Shown here: piece after piece, positions 1 through 7,056 of the stretch
Layout: each line of letters opens with the position of its first letter
How positions within the stretch are numbered: position 1 is the first letter of the stretch
Program-made: the position numbers and the translations under genes
From: Pseudomonadota bacterium
Lineage (GTDB): Bacteria; Pseudomonadota; Alphaproteobacteria; Caulobacterales; Caulobacteraceae
Assembly: GCA_023432855.1 (NCBI GenBank)
Contig: JAEZEZ010000008.1
Span: 1 to 30,083 of the forward strand
DNA: 30,083 nt
Direction: 5' to 3'
The notes under the pieces: generated by a model
What the model saw: only the letters and a program-made list of their open reading frames with translations
Database searches by the model: none
What the model was told of the DNA's origin: nothing

Positions 1-847
1 AGCCCATCTCGGCCGGCACGATGACGGTCTTCTGCTGCGGCGAGTTGGCCAGCTGGGCGAACGCGTCGACGTATTTCTGGGCCACGAAGTAGTTGATGGC
101 GTTGACGTCGCCGCGGGCGATGGCCTCCGACACCATGGCCGTCGCCTTGGCTTCGGCCTCGGCGGCGCGCTCACGCGCCTCGGCGTCGCGGAAGGCGGCC
201 TCCTTGCGGCCCTCGGCTTGCAGGATCGCCGACTGCTTGGCGCCCTCGGCGCGGGCGATGGCGGCGGATTTCTCGCCGTCGGCCTCGGTGATGACGGCGC
301 GGCGCTCACGCTCGGCCTTCATCTGGCGCGCCATGGCGTCGGTGATGTCCGCCGGCGGGGTCAGGTCCTTGATCTCGATGCGGTTGACCTTCACGCCCCA
401 GGGCTCGGTCGCCGCGTCGATGGCCTGCAGCAGCATGGAGTTGATGACGTCGCGCTGGGACAGCACCTCGTCCAGCTCCATGGAGCCGACCACCGTACGC
501 AGGTTGGTCTGGCTGAGCTGCTGGATGGCGTAGATCAGGTTGTCGACGCGGTAGGCGGCGGCGGCGGCGTCCATCACCTGGATGAAGACGATGGCGTCCA
601 CCCGCACCATGGCGTTGTCCTTGGTGATGACCTCCTGCTGGGGCACGTCGAGGACCTGCTCCATCATGTTCATCCGCCGGCCGATGCCTTCGACGAAGGG
701 CGTCAGGAAGGCGATTCCCGGCTTCAGCGTGCGCATGTACTTGCCGAAGCGCTCGACCGTGTACTCGCGGCCCTGCGGCACCATCTTGATGGCGTTGAAG
801 AGGACGACCAGCGCCAGCACCAGCAGCGCGCCTGCAAACCAGGTCAT
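1..847 (-). CDS. SPFH/band-7 (stomatin-like, QmcA/YbbK type) membrane protein, 3' end outside window
   Basis: The protein starts MTWFAGALLV at 847, after a GAGG about 9 nt upstream on the minus strand, and runs off the window edge after about 282 residues. Residues 3-20 form a single N-terminal membrane anchor. A band-7 domain follows (about 20-175; VPQGREYTVERFGKY is typical). Then comes an Ala/Glu/Arg-rich coiled coil (about 175-240) and the conserved tail IVPAEM at the edge. Family members are stomatin/QmcA-like scaffold proteins of the inner membrane that form oligomers and are often paired with an NfeD protein. An NfeD partner would lie beyond position 1 and cannot be seen. Family assignment is firm; the cellular role is inferred. 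Confidence 0.93.
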   Translation of the reverse strand, partial: MTWFAGALLVLALVVLFNAIKMVPQGREYTVERFGKYMRTLKPGIAFLTPFVEGIGRRMNMMEQVLDVPQQEVITKDNAMVRVDAIVFIQVMDAAAAAYRVDNLIYAIQQLSQTNLRTVVGSMELDEVLSQRDVINSMLLQAIDAATEPWGVKVNRIEIKDLTPPADITDAMARQMKAERERRAVITEADGEKSAAIARAEGAKQSAILQAEGRKEAAFRDAEARERAAEAEAKATAMVSEAIARGDVNAINYFVAQKYVDAFAQLANSPQQKTVIVPAEMG

Positions 848-905
848 GTTGTTTTCCCTCGACTCCCGTTTCGAGCGTCAGCTTAACGAACGGCGAAGGC
901 CGGGG

Positions 906-1298
906 CTATCGAATCCGGGAAAGCGCGTCGGCCAGCGCCTGCCCACGACGCGCGGCGGCGGCCGCTTCCGCCCCGACGCGGGCGTCGCAGGCCGGAAACT
1001 GGCTCTCGCGAACCTGGAAGCCGGCATTGAAGCGCTTCGCGAGGACGTCGGCGAAGGCCTGATCGGGCCGTTCCAGTTCGATCAGGCGGCGCATGCGCGC
1101 GCGCCAGTACTGGTCCTCGGGTTCGCAGACCAGCCGCAGCGCATGCGACTCGCCCAGCGCATAGGCCAGCTCGAGCAGCTTCTGCCGCACCGTCGGATCG
1201 CGGTCCTGGGCCGCCGCCGGCGGGACGCAGAGCATCGCCGCGGCGAGCGCCGCCGCGGCTATTCGGAAACGCTGAGGGAGCCGCCGTCGAGTTCGCAC
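906..1298 (-). CDS. TIGR02301-family small secreted protein
   Basis: About 130 residues. A basic N-terminus (RTRRRLPQRFR), an Ala-rich hydrophobic stretch and a PAAAQ cleavage-like site form a signal peptide, so export to the periplasm is likely. The mature part (VRQKLLELAYALGESHAL, with two Cys in LVCEPED and FPACDA) resembles the alphaproteobacterial conserved family TIGR02301, whose function is unknown. I chose the GTG at 1298 because it gives a complete signal peptide; this overlaps the upstream gene by 40 bp. The only in-frame ATG, at 1235, would leave a very short leader (MLCVPPAAAQ). The gene follows 1259-1600 on the same strand and is probably co-transcribed with it. Confidence 0.72.
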   Translation of the reverse strand: MRTRRRLPQRFRIAAAALAAAMLCVPPAAAQDRDPTVRQKLLELAYALGESHALRLVCEPEDQYWRARMRRLIELERPDQAFADVLAKRFNAGFQVRESQFPACDARVGAEAAAAARRGQALADALSRIR

Positions 1299-1600
1299 AG
1301 GTCCACGCCCCGCAGATCGATGGACTCGCCGTCGCTGAAGTCGGCCCTGAGGTCGTAGACGCAGTCGCTCAGGCCGTCGTCGATGGTCACCTCGGCCGCG
1401 TCGCCGGACTCGATGACCTCGACGCCCAGGATGTCGTCTTCCCAGGAGTCCGAGCCCGTGTCGGAGATGAACAGGGCGATCAGTTCGTACGGCGTGTCGT
1501 TGGTCAGGGTGAAGCTCACCGATTCGGTCTGGGCGACCGCGCCCAGGCTGAAGGAAAGCGCCGCAGCCATCGCCGCTCCGCCGGCAAGCACTCGTTTCAT
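1259..1600 (-). CDS. Small secreted protein of unknown function
   Basis: 113 residues. MKRVLAGGAAMAAALSFSLGAVAQ is a clear Sec signal peptide cleaved after about residue 24. The mature part is short, acidic and probably all beta. It contains SFTLTNDTPYELIALFIS, a DSWEDDILG segment and a late DLRGVDLC. Two Cys (in DCVYDL and VDLCEL) could form a disulfide. The pattern resembles small alphaproteobacterial periplasmic proteins annotated as hypothetical; I do not assign a function. A GGGGCGA stretch precedes the ATG. The stop lies inside the start region of the TIGR02301 gene, so the two probably form one transcription unit. Confidence 0.8.
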   Translation of the reverse strand: MKRVLAGGAAMAAALSFSLGAVAQTESVSFTLTNDTPYELIALFISDTGSDSWEDDILGVEVIESGDAAEVTIDDGLSDCVYDLRADFSDGESIDLRGVDLCELDGGSLSVSE

Positions 1601-1653
1601 GAAGATCGCCCCATTGGTTGTCGGGGAAGCGTAGGCGTGCGGCGCCCGGGCGT

Positions 1654-2067
1654 CTAGCCGCCCTGACGCAGACGCTCGGCAGCCAGCCGGATGATCCGGC
1701 GGGTTTCAGCCCAGGCCACCAGTTCATCAAGCTGCGCCAGCGGAAGGAAGGCCGCCTCGGCGGCGTCGTCCCCGGCCTTCGGCTCACCGGCCACCCACCG
1801 CGCCGCATAGTCGATCAGGACGAAATGCCGATCGGGCGGGAACAGACCGTCGACGACGTCGAGCACGCCGAGGACTTCGGCCTCCACCCCCGTTTCCTCG
1901 CGCAGTTCCCGCAGGGCGGTATCGACGGCGCGCTCGCCGGGCTCGATGCGGCCGCCGGGAAGGCTCCATTCGCCGATCATCGGCGCCGTGCCGCGGCGGA
2001 TCAGCAGGACGTCATCCCCGCGGATGCAGACGACGCCGACGGCGGGAACGGGTTGCGAATAGCGCAT
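1654..2067 (-). CDS. NUDIX hydrolase (ADP-ribose pyrophosphatase-like)
   Basis: 137 residues, a usual length for a single NUDIX domain. A complete Nudix box GX5EX7REUXEEXGU is visible from G39 to V61, with E45, R53, E54, E57, E58 and G60 all in place. These side chains bind the divalent metal and catalyse hydrolysis of a nucleoside diphosphate linked to another moiety. The N-terminal strand PAVGVVCIRGDDVLLIRRG is typical of the ADP-ribose/8-oxo-dGTP branch; the exact substrate cannot be read from sequence. AAGGA lies next to the ATG. The gene diverges from the FAD oxidoreductase with only 44 bp between starts, so the two promoters must be compact or overlap. Confidence 0.93.
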   Translation of the reverse strand: MRYSQPVPAVGVVCIRGDDVLLIRRGTAPMIGEWSLPGGRIEPGERAVDTALRELREETGVEAEVLGVLDVVDGLFPPDRHFVLIDYAARWVAGEPKAGDDAAEAAFLPLAQLDELVAWAETRRIIRLAAERLRQGG

Positions 2068-2111
2068 GTCCTTCGCTACCGCGGCGGCGGGCCCCGCGCT
2101 ATGGTCCCGCC

Positions 2112-3521
2112 ATGAATGCGCCCCTCCCCGCCGACGCCATTTCCCGGCTGAAGTCCGTCCTCGGACCCGACGGCTGGAGCGAGGATCCGGGCAGGCTGGC
2201 GCCGAAGCTGGTCGAATGGCGCGGCCGCTGGAGCGGTGAGACCCCCCTGCTCGTGCTCCCGCGATCCACGGCCGAGGTGGCGGCGGTGGTTTCCATCTGC
2301 GCCGAGGCGGGCGTCCCGATCACCACGCAGGGCGGCAACACGGGGCTGGTCGGGGGGCAGATCCCCCATGGTGAAATCCTGCTGTCGACCGAACGGCTCA
2401 ACCGGGTGCGCGACGTCAATGCGGCCGACGACGCCATGGTTGTGGAGGCCGGGGTCACCCTGCTCGAGGCGCAGCAGGCGGCCGCGGGCGTCGACCGGCT
2501 GTTCCCGCTGAGCCTGGCGGCCGAAGGCACGGCCACGGTCGGGGGCAACATCTCGACCAACGCCGGCGGGACGGCCGTGCTGCGCTACGGGGTGATGCGC
2601 GACCTGGTCCTGGGGCTCGAAGCCGTGCTGCCCAACGGCGAGGTGTTCGAAGGGCTCAAGCGCCTGCGCAAGGACAACACCGGCTACGATCTGAAGCAGC
2701 TGCTGATCGGCGCCGAGGGGACCCTGGGCGTGATCACGGCGGCCAGCCTGAAGCTGTTCCCCGTAATGCGCTCGCGTGCGACCGCCGTCGTCGGAGTCGC
2801 CAGTCCGGCGCTGGCCGTCGAACTGCTCATGCGCGCCAAGGCCGAGACCGGCGGCGGCGTCGACGCCTTCGAACTGATGAGCCGCATCGGCGTGGACTTC
2901 GTGCTCAAGCACATCCCCGGAACAAGGGATCCGCTGTCGGAACCCCACCCCTGGCTGGTGCTCATCGAACTCGCCTCCGGCGAGCCCGGCGGCGCCGAGG
3001 CGGGCATGCAGCGCCTGCTCGAAGCCGCCTTCGAGGAGGGGCTGATCCTGGACGCCGCCCTGGCCCAGAACGCCCAGCAGGCTAAGGACTTCTGGAGGGT
3101 GCGCGAGGACCAGTCGGCCGGGCAGAAGCCCGAGGGCGCCGGCTGGAAGCACGACGTCTCGGTGCCCGTGTCAAAGATCGCCGCCTTCATCGAGGAGGCC
3201 ACGGCCGCGGTCGGGCACTTCCACCCGGGAGTCCGCGTCTCGGCCTTCGGGCACGTGGGTGACGGCAACGTCCACTACGACGTGCTGCAGCCCGCGGGCG
3301 CGGATCCGGCGGCCTTCTCCGCCCTGAGGGACCAGGGCTCGCAGATCGTCCACGACATCGTCGACCGCTACGGGGGCTCGATCTCCGCCGAACACGGCCT
3401 GGGCCGCATGAAGTCGGCCGAAGCCCTGCGCTACAAGCAGCCGGTCCAGGTCGAAGCCATGCGCGCCATCCGCGATGCGCTCGATCCGAAGCGGATCATG
3501 AACCCCGGCGTGCTGTTCTAG
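2112..3521 (+). CDS. FAD-binding oxidoreductase, GlcD / D-2-hydroxyacid dehydrogenase type
   Basis: 469 residues, the usual length of the family. The N-terminal PCMH-type FAD domain spans about 45-225, with PRSTAEVAAVV, the FAD loop GGNTGLVGG (74-82) and GGNISTNAGG (144-153). The C-terminal FAD-oxidase domain has GHVGDGNVHYD (about 379-389), whose histidines bind metal in D-2-hydroxyglutarate and D-lactate dehydrogenases. It ends in the conserved SAEHGLGRMK and DPKRIMNPGVLF blocks. It should oxidise a D-2-hydroxy acid to the 2-oxo acid and pass electrons on. The nearest types are D-2-hydroxyglutarate dehydrogenase and GlcD; the substrate is unresolved. Its stop is 3 bp from the sppA stop on the other strand. 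Confidence 0.9.
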   Translation: MNAPLPADAISRLKSVLGPDGWSEDPGRLAPKLVEWRGRWSGETPLLVLPRSTAEVAAVVSICAEAGVPITTQGGNTGLVGGQIPHGEILLSTERLNRVRDVNAADDAMVVEAGVTLLEAQQAAAGVDRLFPLSLAAEGTATVGGNISTNAGGTAVLRYGVMRDLVLGLEAVLPNGEVFEGLKRLRKDNTGYDLKQLLIGAEGTLGVITAASLKLFPVMRSRATAVVGVASPALAVELLMRAKAETGGGVDAFELMSRIGVDFVLKHIPGTRDPLSEPHPWLVLIELASGEPGGAEAGMQRLLEAAFEEGLILDAALAQNAQQAKDFWRVREDQSAGQKPEGAGWKHDVSVPVSKIAAFIEEATAAVGHFHPGVRVSAFGHVGDGNVHYDVLQPAGADPAAFSALRDQGSQIVHDIVDRYGGSISAEHGLGRMKSAEALRYKQPVQVEAMRAIRDALDPKRIMNPGVLF

Positions 3522-3524
3522 TAA

Positions 3525-5327
3525 TCAATACGCCGGGGCCGGGATGCGCTCCGTGGACAGCACGGCGGCGCGGCCGCCTTCGCGCATGCGCGCCTCGGCC
3601 ATGCGGTCGAGCAGCGCCTCGGCCCTCGGGTCCGACAGCACCCAGCCGGCGGCGGCGAGCGTGCGGACGCCTTCGGAGGACACGCCGAACGCTTCCGACA
3701 GCGCCTCCAGCGGCGACTTCTGGGCCGGGAACTTCTTCAGCCGCACGTGGGCTTCCTTGTCGAGCTTGGCCAGCACCTTGGCGCGATCGACCGCCGTGCT
3801 GAAGCCGCCGAGTTCGTCGACCAGTCCGAGCGAGCGCGCCTGGGCGCCGGTCCAGACGCGGCCCTTGGCGATCTCGCGCACGCGCGCCGGCGGGAGCTTG
3901 CGGCCCGTGGCCACCCGCGCGATGAAGTCCTCGTAGATGCGGTCCATCCACGCCGAGAAGGCCGCCCGCTGGGCGGGGGTGAAGTCCTCGGCCGGCGAGA
4001 AGGCGCCCGCATATTCGCCGCCGACGTTCAGGTCGCGCAGGTCGACGCCGAAGCGCCCGGCGAAGTCGCCCAGGTTGAACTTGCCGCCGAAGACGCCGAT
4101 CGAGCCGGTCAGGGTGGCGGGGTTGGCGACGATGTGGCTGGCCTCCGACGAGATCCAGTAGCCGCCCGAGGCCGCATAGGTCCCCATGGACACGACCACC
4201 GGCTTGCCGGCGGCCTTGGCGGCACGCACGGCGGCGAGGATCTGCTCGGAAGCCACGTCCGACCCGCCCGGCGAGGAGACGCGGAAGACGATGGCCTTCA
4301 CGTCCTTGTCCTCGATCGCCTTGTGGAAGGATTCGGCGATCACGTCGGAATAGATGGTGCTGCCCTGGGCGAACGGATCGCTGACGCCCGAGCCCGTGAT
4401 GATCGGGCCCTCGGCGTTGATGACGGCGATCGCCGGACCGCGGCGCGGGCCGGTCAGGGTGATCGCCGCCGCATAATCCTTGAACTCGATCATGCGCGAG
4501 CCGTCGCCGGCCCGGCGCAGCATGTCCTGCTCCGCCTCGTGAACCTGGCCAACGCGGTCGATCAGCCGCCGCGCCCGCGCCTGCTCGGCGCTGTAGGGGC
4601 CGCCCTCGATGGTCGTGCGAAGGGCCGCGGGCTGCAGCTTGCGGTCCTGGGCGGCCGCCGCCAGGGCCGTGTCGAAGATGGACCCCATCCACGACAGGGT
4701 GGCCTCCCGGTGCGCCGGGGTGAAATCGTTGTGCAGGTACGGATTGACCGCGTTCTTGAACTCGTAGCGCTGCTCGAACTGGGGCTGGATCTGGTAGCGG
4801 TCGAACAGGCGCTTGAGGAACAGCTCCGTGGTCGCCATGCCCGTCGCCTGGAAGGAGGCGTTCGGCTGCATCCAGATCTCGCCCGTGGACGCGCCCAGCA
4901 TGTAGGTCGAGACCACCATGCCGTCCGGATAGAGGCCCTGGCTGTGGGCGGCGATCGGCTTGCCCGCGGCGCGGAACCGCTTGAACGCCATGCGCAGCTC
5001 GTCGGCGGCCGCCGGCGCCATGCCTCCTTCAGGCAGGCGCACGAGCACGCCCTTCACCTTGGAGTCGGTCTCGGCGTGGCGCAGGGTGTCGACGACCTTC
5101 ATCACCGAAAGCCCCGGCCCGCCGAAGGTGGCGAACGGCGAGACCGCATCCTGGTCCGTCAGGCCCTGGCGCAGGTCGAGCTCCAGGACGGTGGCCGAAG
5201 CCACGGTCTTCTCCGCCGCGCCCTCGATCGAGCCCGCGATCATGGCGATCAGCAGAAACGGCATGACGACGAAGAAGATCAGCAGCCCGGCGAATACGCC
5301 GGCCAAGGTGATGAAGAACTGCTTCAT
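3525..5327 (-). CDS. sppA: Signal peptide peptidase SppA, 67-kDa type
   Basis: 600 residues, matching the long double-domain SppA of E. coli. Residues 4-32 are an N-terminal transmembrane anchor, so the bulk lies in the periplasm. The N-terminal half carries the general-base lysine, K191 in YEFKNAVNP (equivalent to E. coli K209). The C-terminal half carries the nucleophile S387 in TYAASGGYW, followed by VANPATLTGSIGVFGGKFN (S49 peptidase). The Ser-Lys dyad is therefore split between halves, as in the characterised enzyme, which degrades cleaved signal peptides in the membrane. The gene is monocistronic and converges on the FAD oxidoreductase with no room for a terminator between stops. Confidence 0.95.
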   Translation of the reverse strand: MKQFFITLAGVFAGLLIFFVVMPFLLIAMIAGSIEGAAEKTVASATVLELDLRQGLTDQDAVSPFATFGGPGLSVMKVVDTLRHAETDSKVKGVLVRLPEGGMAPAAADELRMAFKRFRAAGKPIAAHSQGLYPDGMVVSTYMLGASTGEIWMQPNASFQATGMATTELFLKRLFDRYQIQPQFEQRYEFKNAVNPYLHNDFTPAHREATLSWMGSIFDTALAAAAQDRKLQPAALRTTIEGGPYSAEQARARRLIDRVGQVHEAEQDMLRRAGDGSRMIEFKDYAAAITLTGPRRGPAIAVINAEGPIITGSGVSDPFAQGSTIYSDVIAESFHKAIEDKDVKAIVFRVSSPGGSDVASEQILAAVRAAKAAGKPVVVSMGTYAASGGYWISSEASHIVANPATLTGSIGVFGGKFNLGDFAGRFGVDLRDLNVGGEYAGAFSPAEDFTPAQRAAFSAWMDRIYEDFIARVATGRKLPPARVREIAKGRVWTGAQARSLGLVDELGGFSTAVDRAKVLAKLDKEAHVRLKKFPAQKSPLEALSEAFGVSSEGVRTLAAAGWVLSDPRAEALLDRMAEARMREGGRAAVLSTERIPAPAY

Positions 5328-5468
5328 GGAAATATCGCGACCCTATGCCCCGCCCGGCAACATAGATGCGCGCGCGTGGCGGTCAAATGAAGACGCGGTA
5401 AGGGGGAAAACGCCGGGGCCCGCGAAACCCGCCCAAGGGCGAAGGCGCGGTTCCGCCACCGGGAGGAA

Positions 5469-5545
5469 TGGTCGGAGTAGCAGGATTCGAACCTGCGACC
5501 TCTGCGTCCCGAACGCAGCGCTCTACCAGACTGAGCTATACTCCG
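5469..5545 (-). tRNA. tRNA-Pro (anticodon CGG)
   Basis: Read on the minus strand, 77 nt fold as a cloverleaf. The acceptor stem is CGGAGTA/TACTCCG, and the D arm contains AGCTCAGTCTGGTAGAGC. The anticodon stem CTGCG/CGCAG encloses loop TTCGGGA, giving anticodon CGG for codon CCG. The T arm is GCAGG TTCGAAT CCTGC. The discriminator is A and CCA is encoded. A Caulobacter-type promoter lies just upstream. Confidence 0.97.
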
Positions 5546-5560
5546 GACTTGGGAGGGCGC

Positions 5561-5589
5561 CTTATAGCGATGCGCCTACGGGGCGGCAA
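5561..5589 (-). promoter_or_regulatory. Caulobacter-type housekeeping promoter for tRNA-Pro
   Basis: The minus strand reads TTGCCGC (5589-5583), a 14-nt spacer and GCTATAAG (5568-5561). The Caulobacter housekeeping consensus is TTGACGS, 10-14 nt, GCTANAWC, so 6/7 and 7/8 positions match. The predicted start is about 8 nt before the mature tRNA 5' end. Confidence 0.65.
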
Positions 5590-5652
5590 GCGACCTTCTG
5601 AGCCGATTTCGCGGCGCGTTGAAGCAGGCGCGAAAACCGGCTCGGCAGGCGG

Positions 5653-5681
5653 TTGCAACCCGGATTGCCATACGCTATCTC
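5653..5681 (+). promoter_or_regulatory. Caulobacter-type housekeeping promoter for tRNA-Gln
   Basis: TTGCAAC (5653-5659), a 14-nt spacer and GCTATCTC (5674-5681). The -10 matches GCTANAWC at 7/8 positions; the -35 is weaker (TTG and the final S). It sits about 38 nt before the tRNA-Gln 5' end and has the same 14-nt spacing as the divergent tRNA-Pro promoter. Confidence 0.5.
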
Positions 5682-5719
5682 CCGCGCCTCCGAGCGGTTC
5701 GCCGCTTCGCCGTTCCTGC

Positions 5720-5793
5720 TGGGGAATGGTGTAATGGTAACACAGCGGTTTTTGGTACCGTCATTCTAGGTTCGAGTCCTAGTTCCCCAGCCA
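5720..5793 (+). tRNA. tRNA-Gln (anticodon TTG)
   Basis: 74 nt fold as a cloverleaf. The acceptor stem is TGGGGAA/TTCCCCA and the D stem is GTGT/ACAC. The anticodon stem GCGGT/ACCGT encloses loop TTTTGGT, giving anticodon TTG for codon CAA. The T arm is CTAGG TTCGAGT CCTAG. The discriminator is G and CCA is encoded. It is transcribed away from tRNA-Pro, 174 bp away. Confidence 0.97.
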
Positions 5794-5929
5794 CTTTCGT
5801 CTCCCCCGATATGCTTTCTGCCCGGCGCGGCAGGATTGCGCGGATGCGCCCCGCGGCAGCCGCTGGTGCGGCCGTGCAATGACGTCTGAGCGAAAAGCGG
5901 GTGGAACCGGCCCCGCCTGCCGCCGCTTT

Positions 5930-5951
5930 GGAATGCATCACCGTCCATTCC
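5930..5951 (+). repeat. Inverted repeat GGAATG-N10-CATTCC upstream of the MscS gene
   Basis: Perfect 6-bp arms GGAATG (5930-5935) and CATTCC (5946-5951) with a 10-bp spacer. The far arm ends 25 bp before the TTG start of the mechanosensitive channel gene. It could be an operator or an RNA hairpin. A loose GGAAC-N19-TT promoter-like element overlaps just upstream (GGAAC at 5903-5907). Confidence 0.35.
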
Positions 5952-5976
5952 TGACGAACGGGGGCCCTTCCACGGC

Positions 5977-7056
5977 TTGCTAGATTCCGCCATCGATCAT
6001 GTCGCCGGTTGGCCACAGTGGCTTCATGCGCTGCTGATCTACGGCGCCTTCCTGGCCGCGGCCGTGGTCCTGCATTCGCTGCTCTACCGCGTGCTCGATC
6101 GGGCGGTCAGGAACGCGGGGCTGTTCCGGCGAGCGCTGGTGCAGCGGACCCGCAGGCCGGCCCGGCTGGCCCTGCTGTTGCTGGCCCTCGCCGGCGCCGC
6201 GGAGCTGGAGCCGCTGGCGCCGGAGGTCGCAGGCGTCCTACGGACCGTGGGACGCATCGGCTTCATCGTCCTGCTCGGCCTGCTCGCCAACACGGTGCTG
6301 CACGTATGGTCGGTCGCCTACATGCGCCGCTTCAAGATCGACGTCGCCGACAACCTCGTCGCGCGCAAACACGTCACCCAGGTAAAGATCCTGCGGCGGG
6401 CCGCCATGGTCCTCATCGCGCTGCTGACTGCGGCCGCTGCGCTTCTCACCATCCCCAGCGTCGAGAAGATCGGCGTCAGCCTGCTGGCGTCCGCAGGCTT
6501 CGCGGGCCTGGTCGTGGGCCTGGCGCTGCAGCCCGTGCTGACCAACCTGCTGGCCGGCGTCCAGATCGCCCTGACCCAGCCCATCCGCATCGATGACGCC
6601 GTGATCGTCGAGGGCGAGTTCGGGCACATCGAGGACATCACCACGACCTATGTGGTGGTGAAGCTGTGGGACCTTCGCCGGATGATCCTGCCGCTCAACT
6701 GGTTCATCCAGAACCCCTTCCAGAACTGGACGCGGGAGACGGCCAACCTGATCGGCGCCGTCTACGTGTACGTCGATTTCAGCGCGCCGATGGACGCCAT
6801 CCGCGCCAAGGTCGAGGAACTGGCGCGCGCCTCTCCCCTGTGGGACGGCGAGGTCGTCGGCGTACAGGTGACCGACGCAACCGAGCGCACCATGCAGGTG
6901 CGCTGTCTGGTCGGCGCGCGTACCTCGGGCGACGCCTGGGACCTTCGCTGCCAGGTGCGCGAAGGCCTGATCGCGTGGCTGAAGGAGGAACATCCCGACG
7001 CCCTGCCGCGCGAGCGCCTGGGACTTGCGCCAAGCGAAGCCCCGGCGGGCGCCTAG
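5977..7056 (+). CDS. MscS-family mechanosensitive ion channel
   Basis: 359 residues. Four to five membrane segments fall at about 12-34, 58-72, 88-108, 138-157 and 165-195. The last (LLASAGFAGLVVGLALQPVLTNLLAGVQIAL) is the Gly/Ala-rich pore helix of MscS. The beta domain follows (PIRIDDAVIVEGEFGHIEDITTTYV, then LPLNWFIQNPFQNWTR), then the C-terminal alpha/beta vestibule. The channel opens under membrane tension and releases solutes on hypo-osmotic shock. The start is a TTG, the first usable in-frame start; no internal ATG precedes the first membrane helix. GGGGG lies about 12 nt upstream. The stop TAG overlaps the otsA stop on the other strand (CTAG, 7053-7056). Confidence 0.88.
   Translation: MLDSAIDHVAGWPQWLHALLIYGAFLAAAVVLHSLLYRVLDRAVRNAGLFRRALVQRTRRPARLALLLLALAGAAELEPLAPEVAGVLRTVGRIGFIVLLGLLANTVLHVWSVAYMRRFKIDVADNLVARKHVTQVKILRRAAMVLIALLTAAAALLTIPSVEKIGVSLLASAGFAGLVVGLALQPVLTNLLAGVQIALTQPIRIDDAVIVEGEFGHIEDITTTYVVVKLWDLRRMILPLNWFIQNPFQNWTRETANLIGAVYVYVDFSAPMDAIRAKVEELARASPLWDGEVVGVQVTDATERTMQVRCLVGARTSGDAWDLRCQVREGLIAWLKEEHPDALPRERLGLAPSEAPAGA

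Noticed and set aside
93..886. Plus-strand frames over the SPFH gene
   Set aside because: They are antisense shadows. The minus frame has clear band-7 domain content and a ribosome site, while the plus frames show low-complexity Ala/Arg/Ser or Asp/His/Val composition.
2068..2111. Promoter in the 44-bp NUDIX/oxidoreductase divergent gap
   Set aside because: GCTATGG at about 2091-2097 resembles a -10 but no -35 fits at 10-14 nt, and the start would be almost at the ATG.
3747..5390. 547-residue plus-strand frame over sppA
   Set aside because: It is the antisense of sppA with no domain motifs; the minus strand carries a complete Ser-Lys dyad and membrane anchor.
5400..5468. Possible terminator after tRNA-Pro (minus strand)
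   Set aside because: CGCCC-TT-GGGCG followed by GGTTT is a short stem with a 2-nt loop and weak T-run, so it does not meet a reasonable standard.
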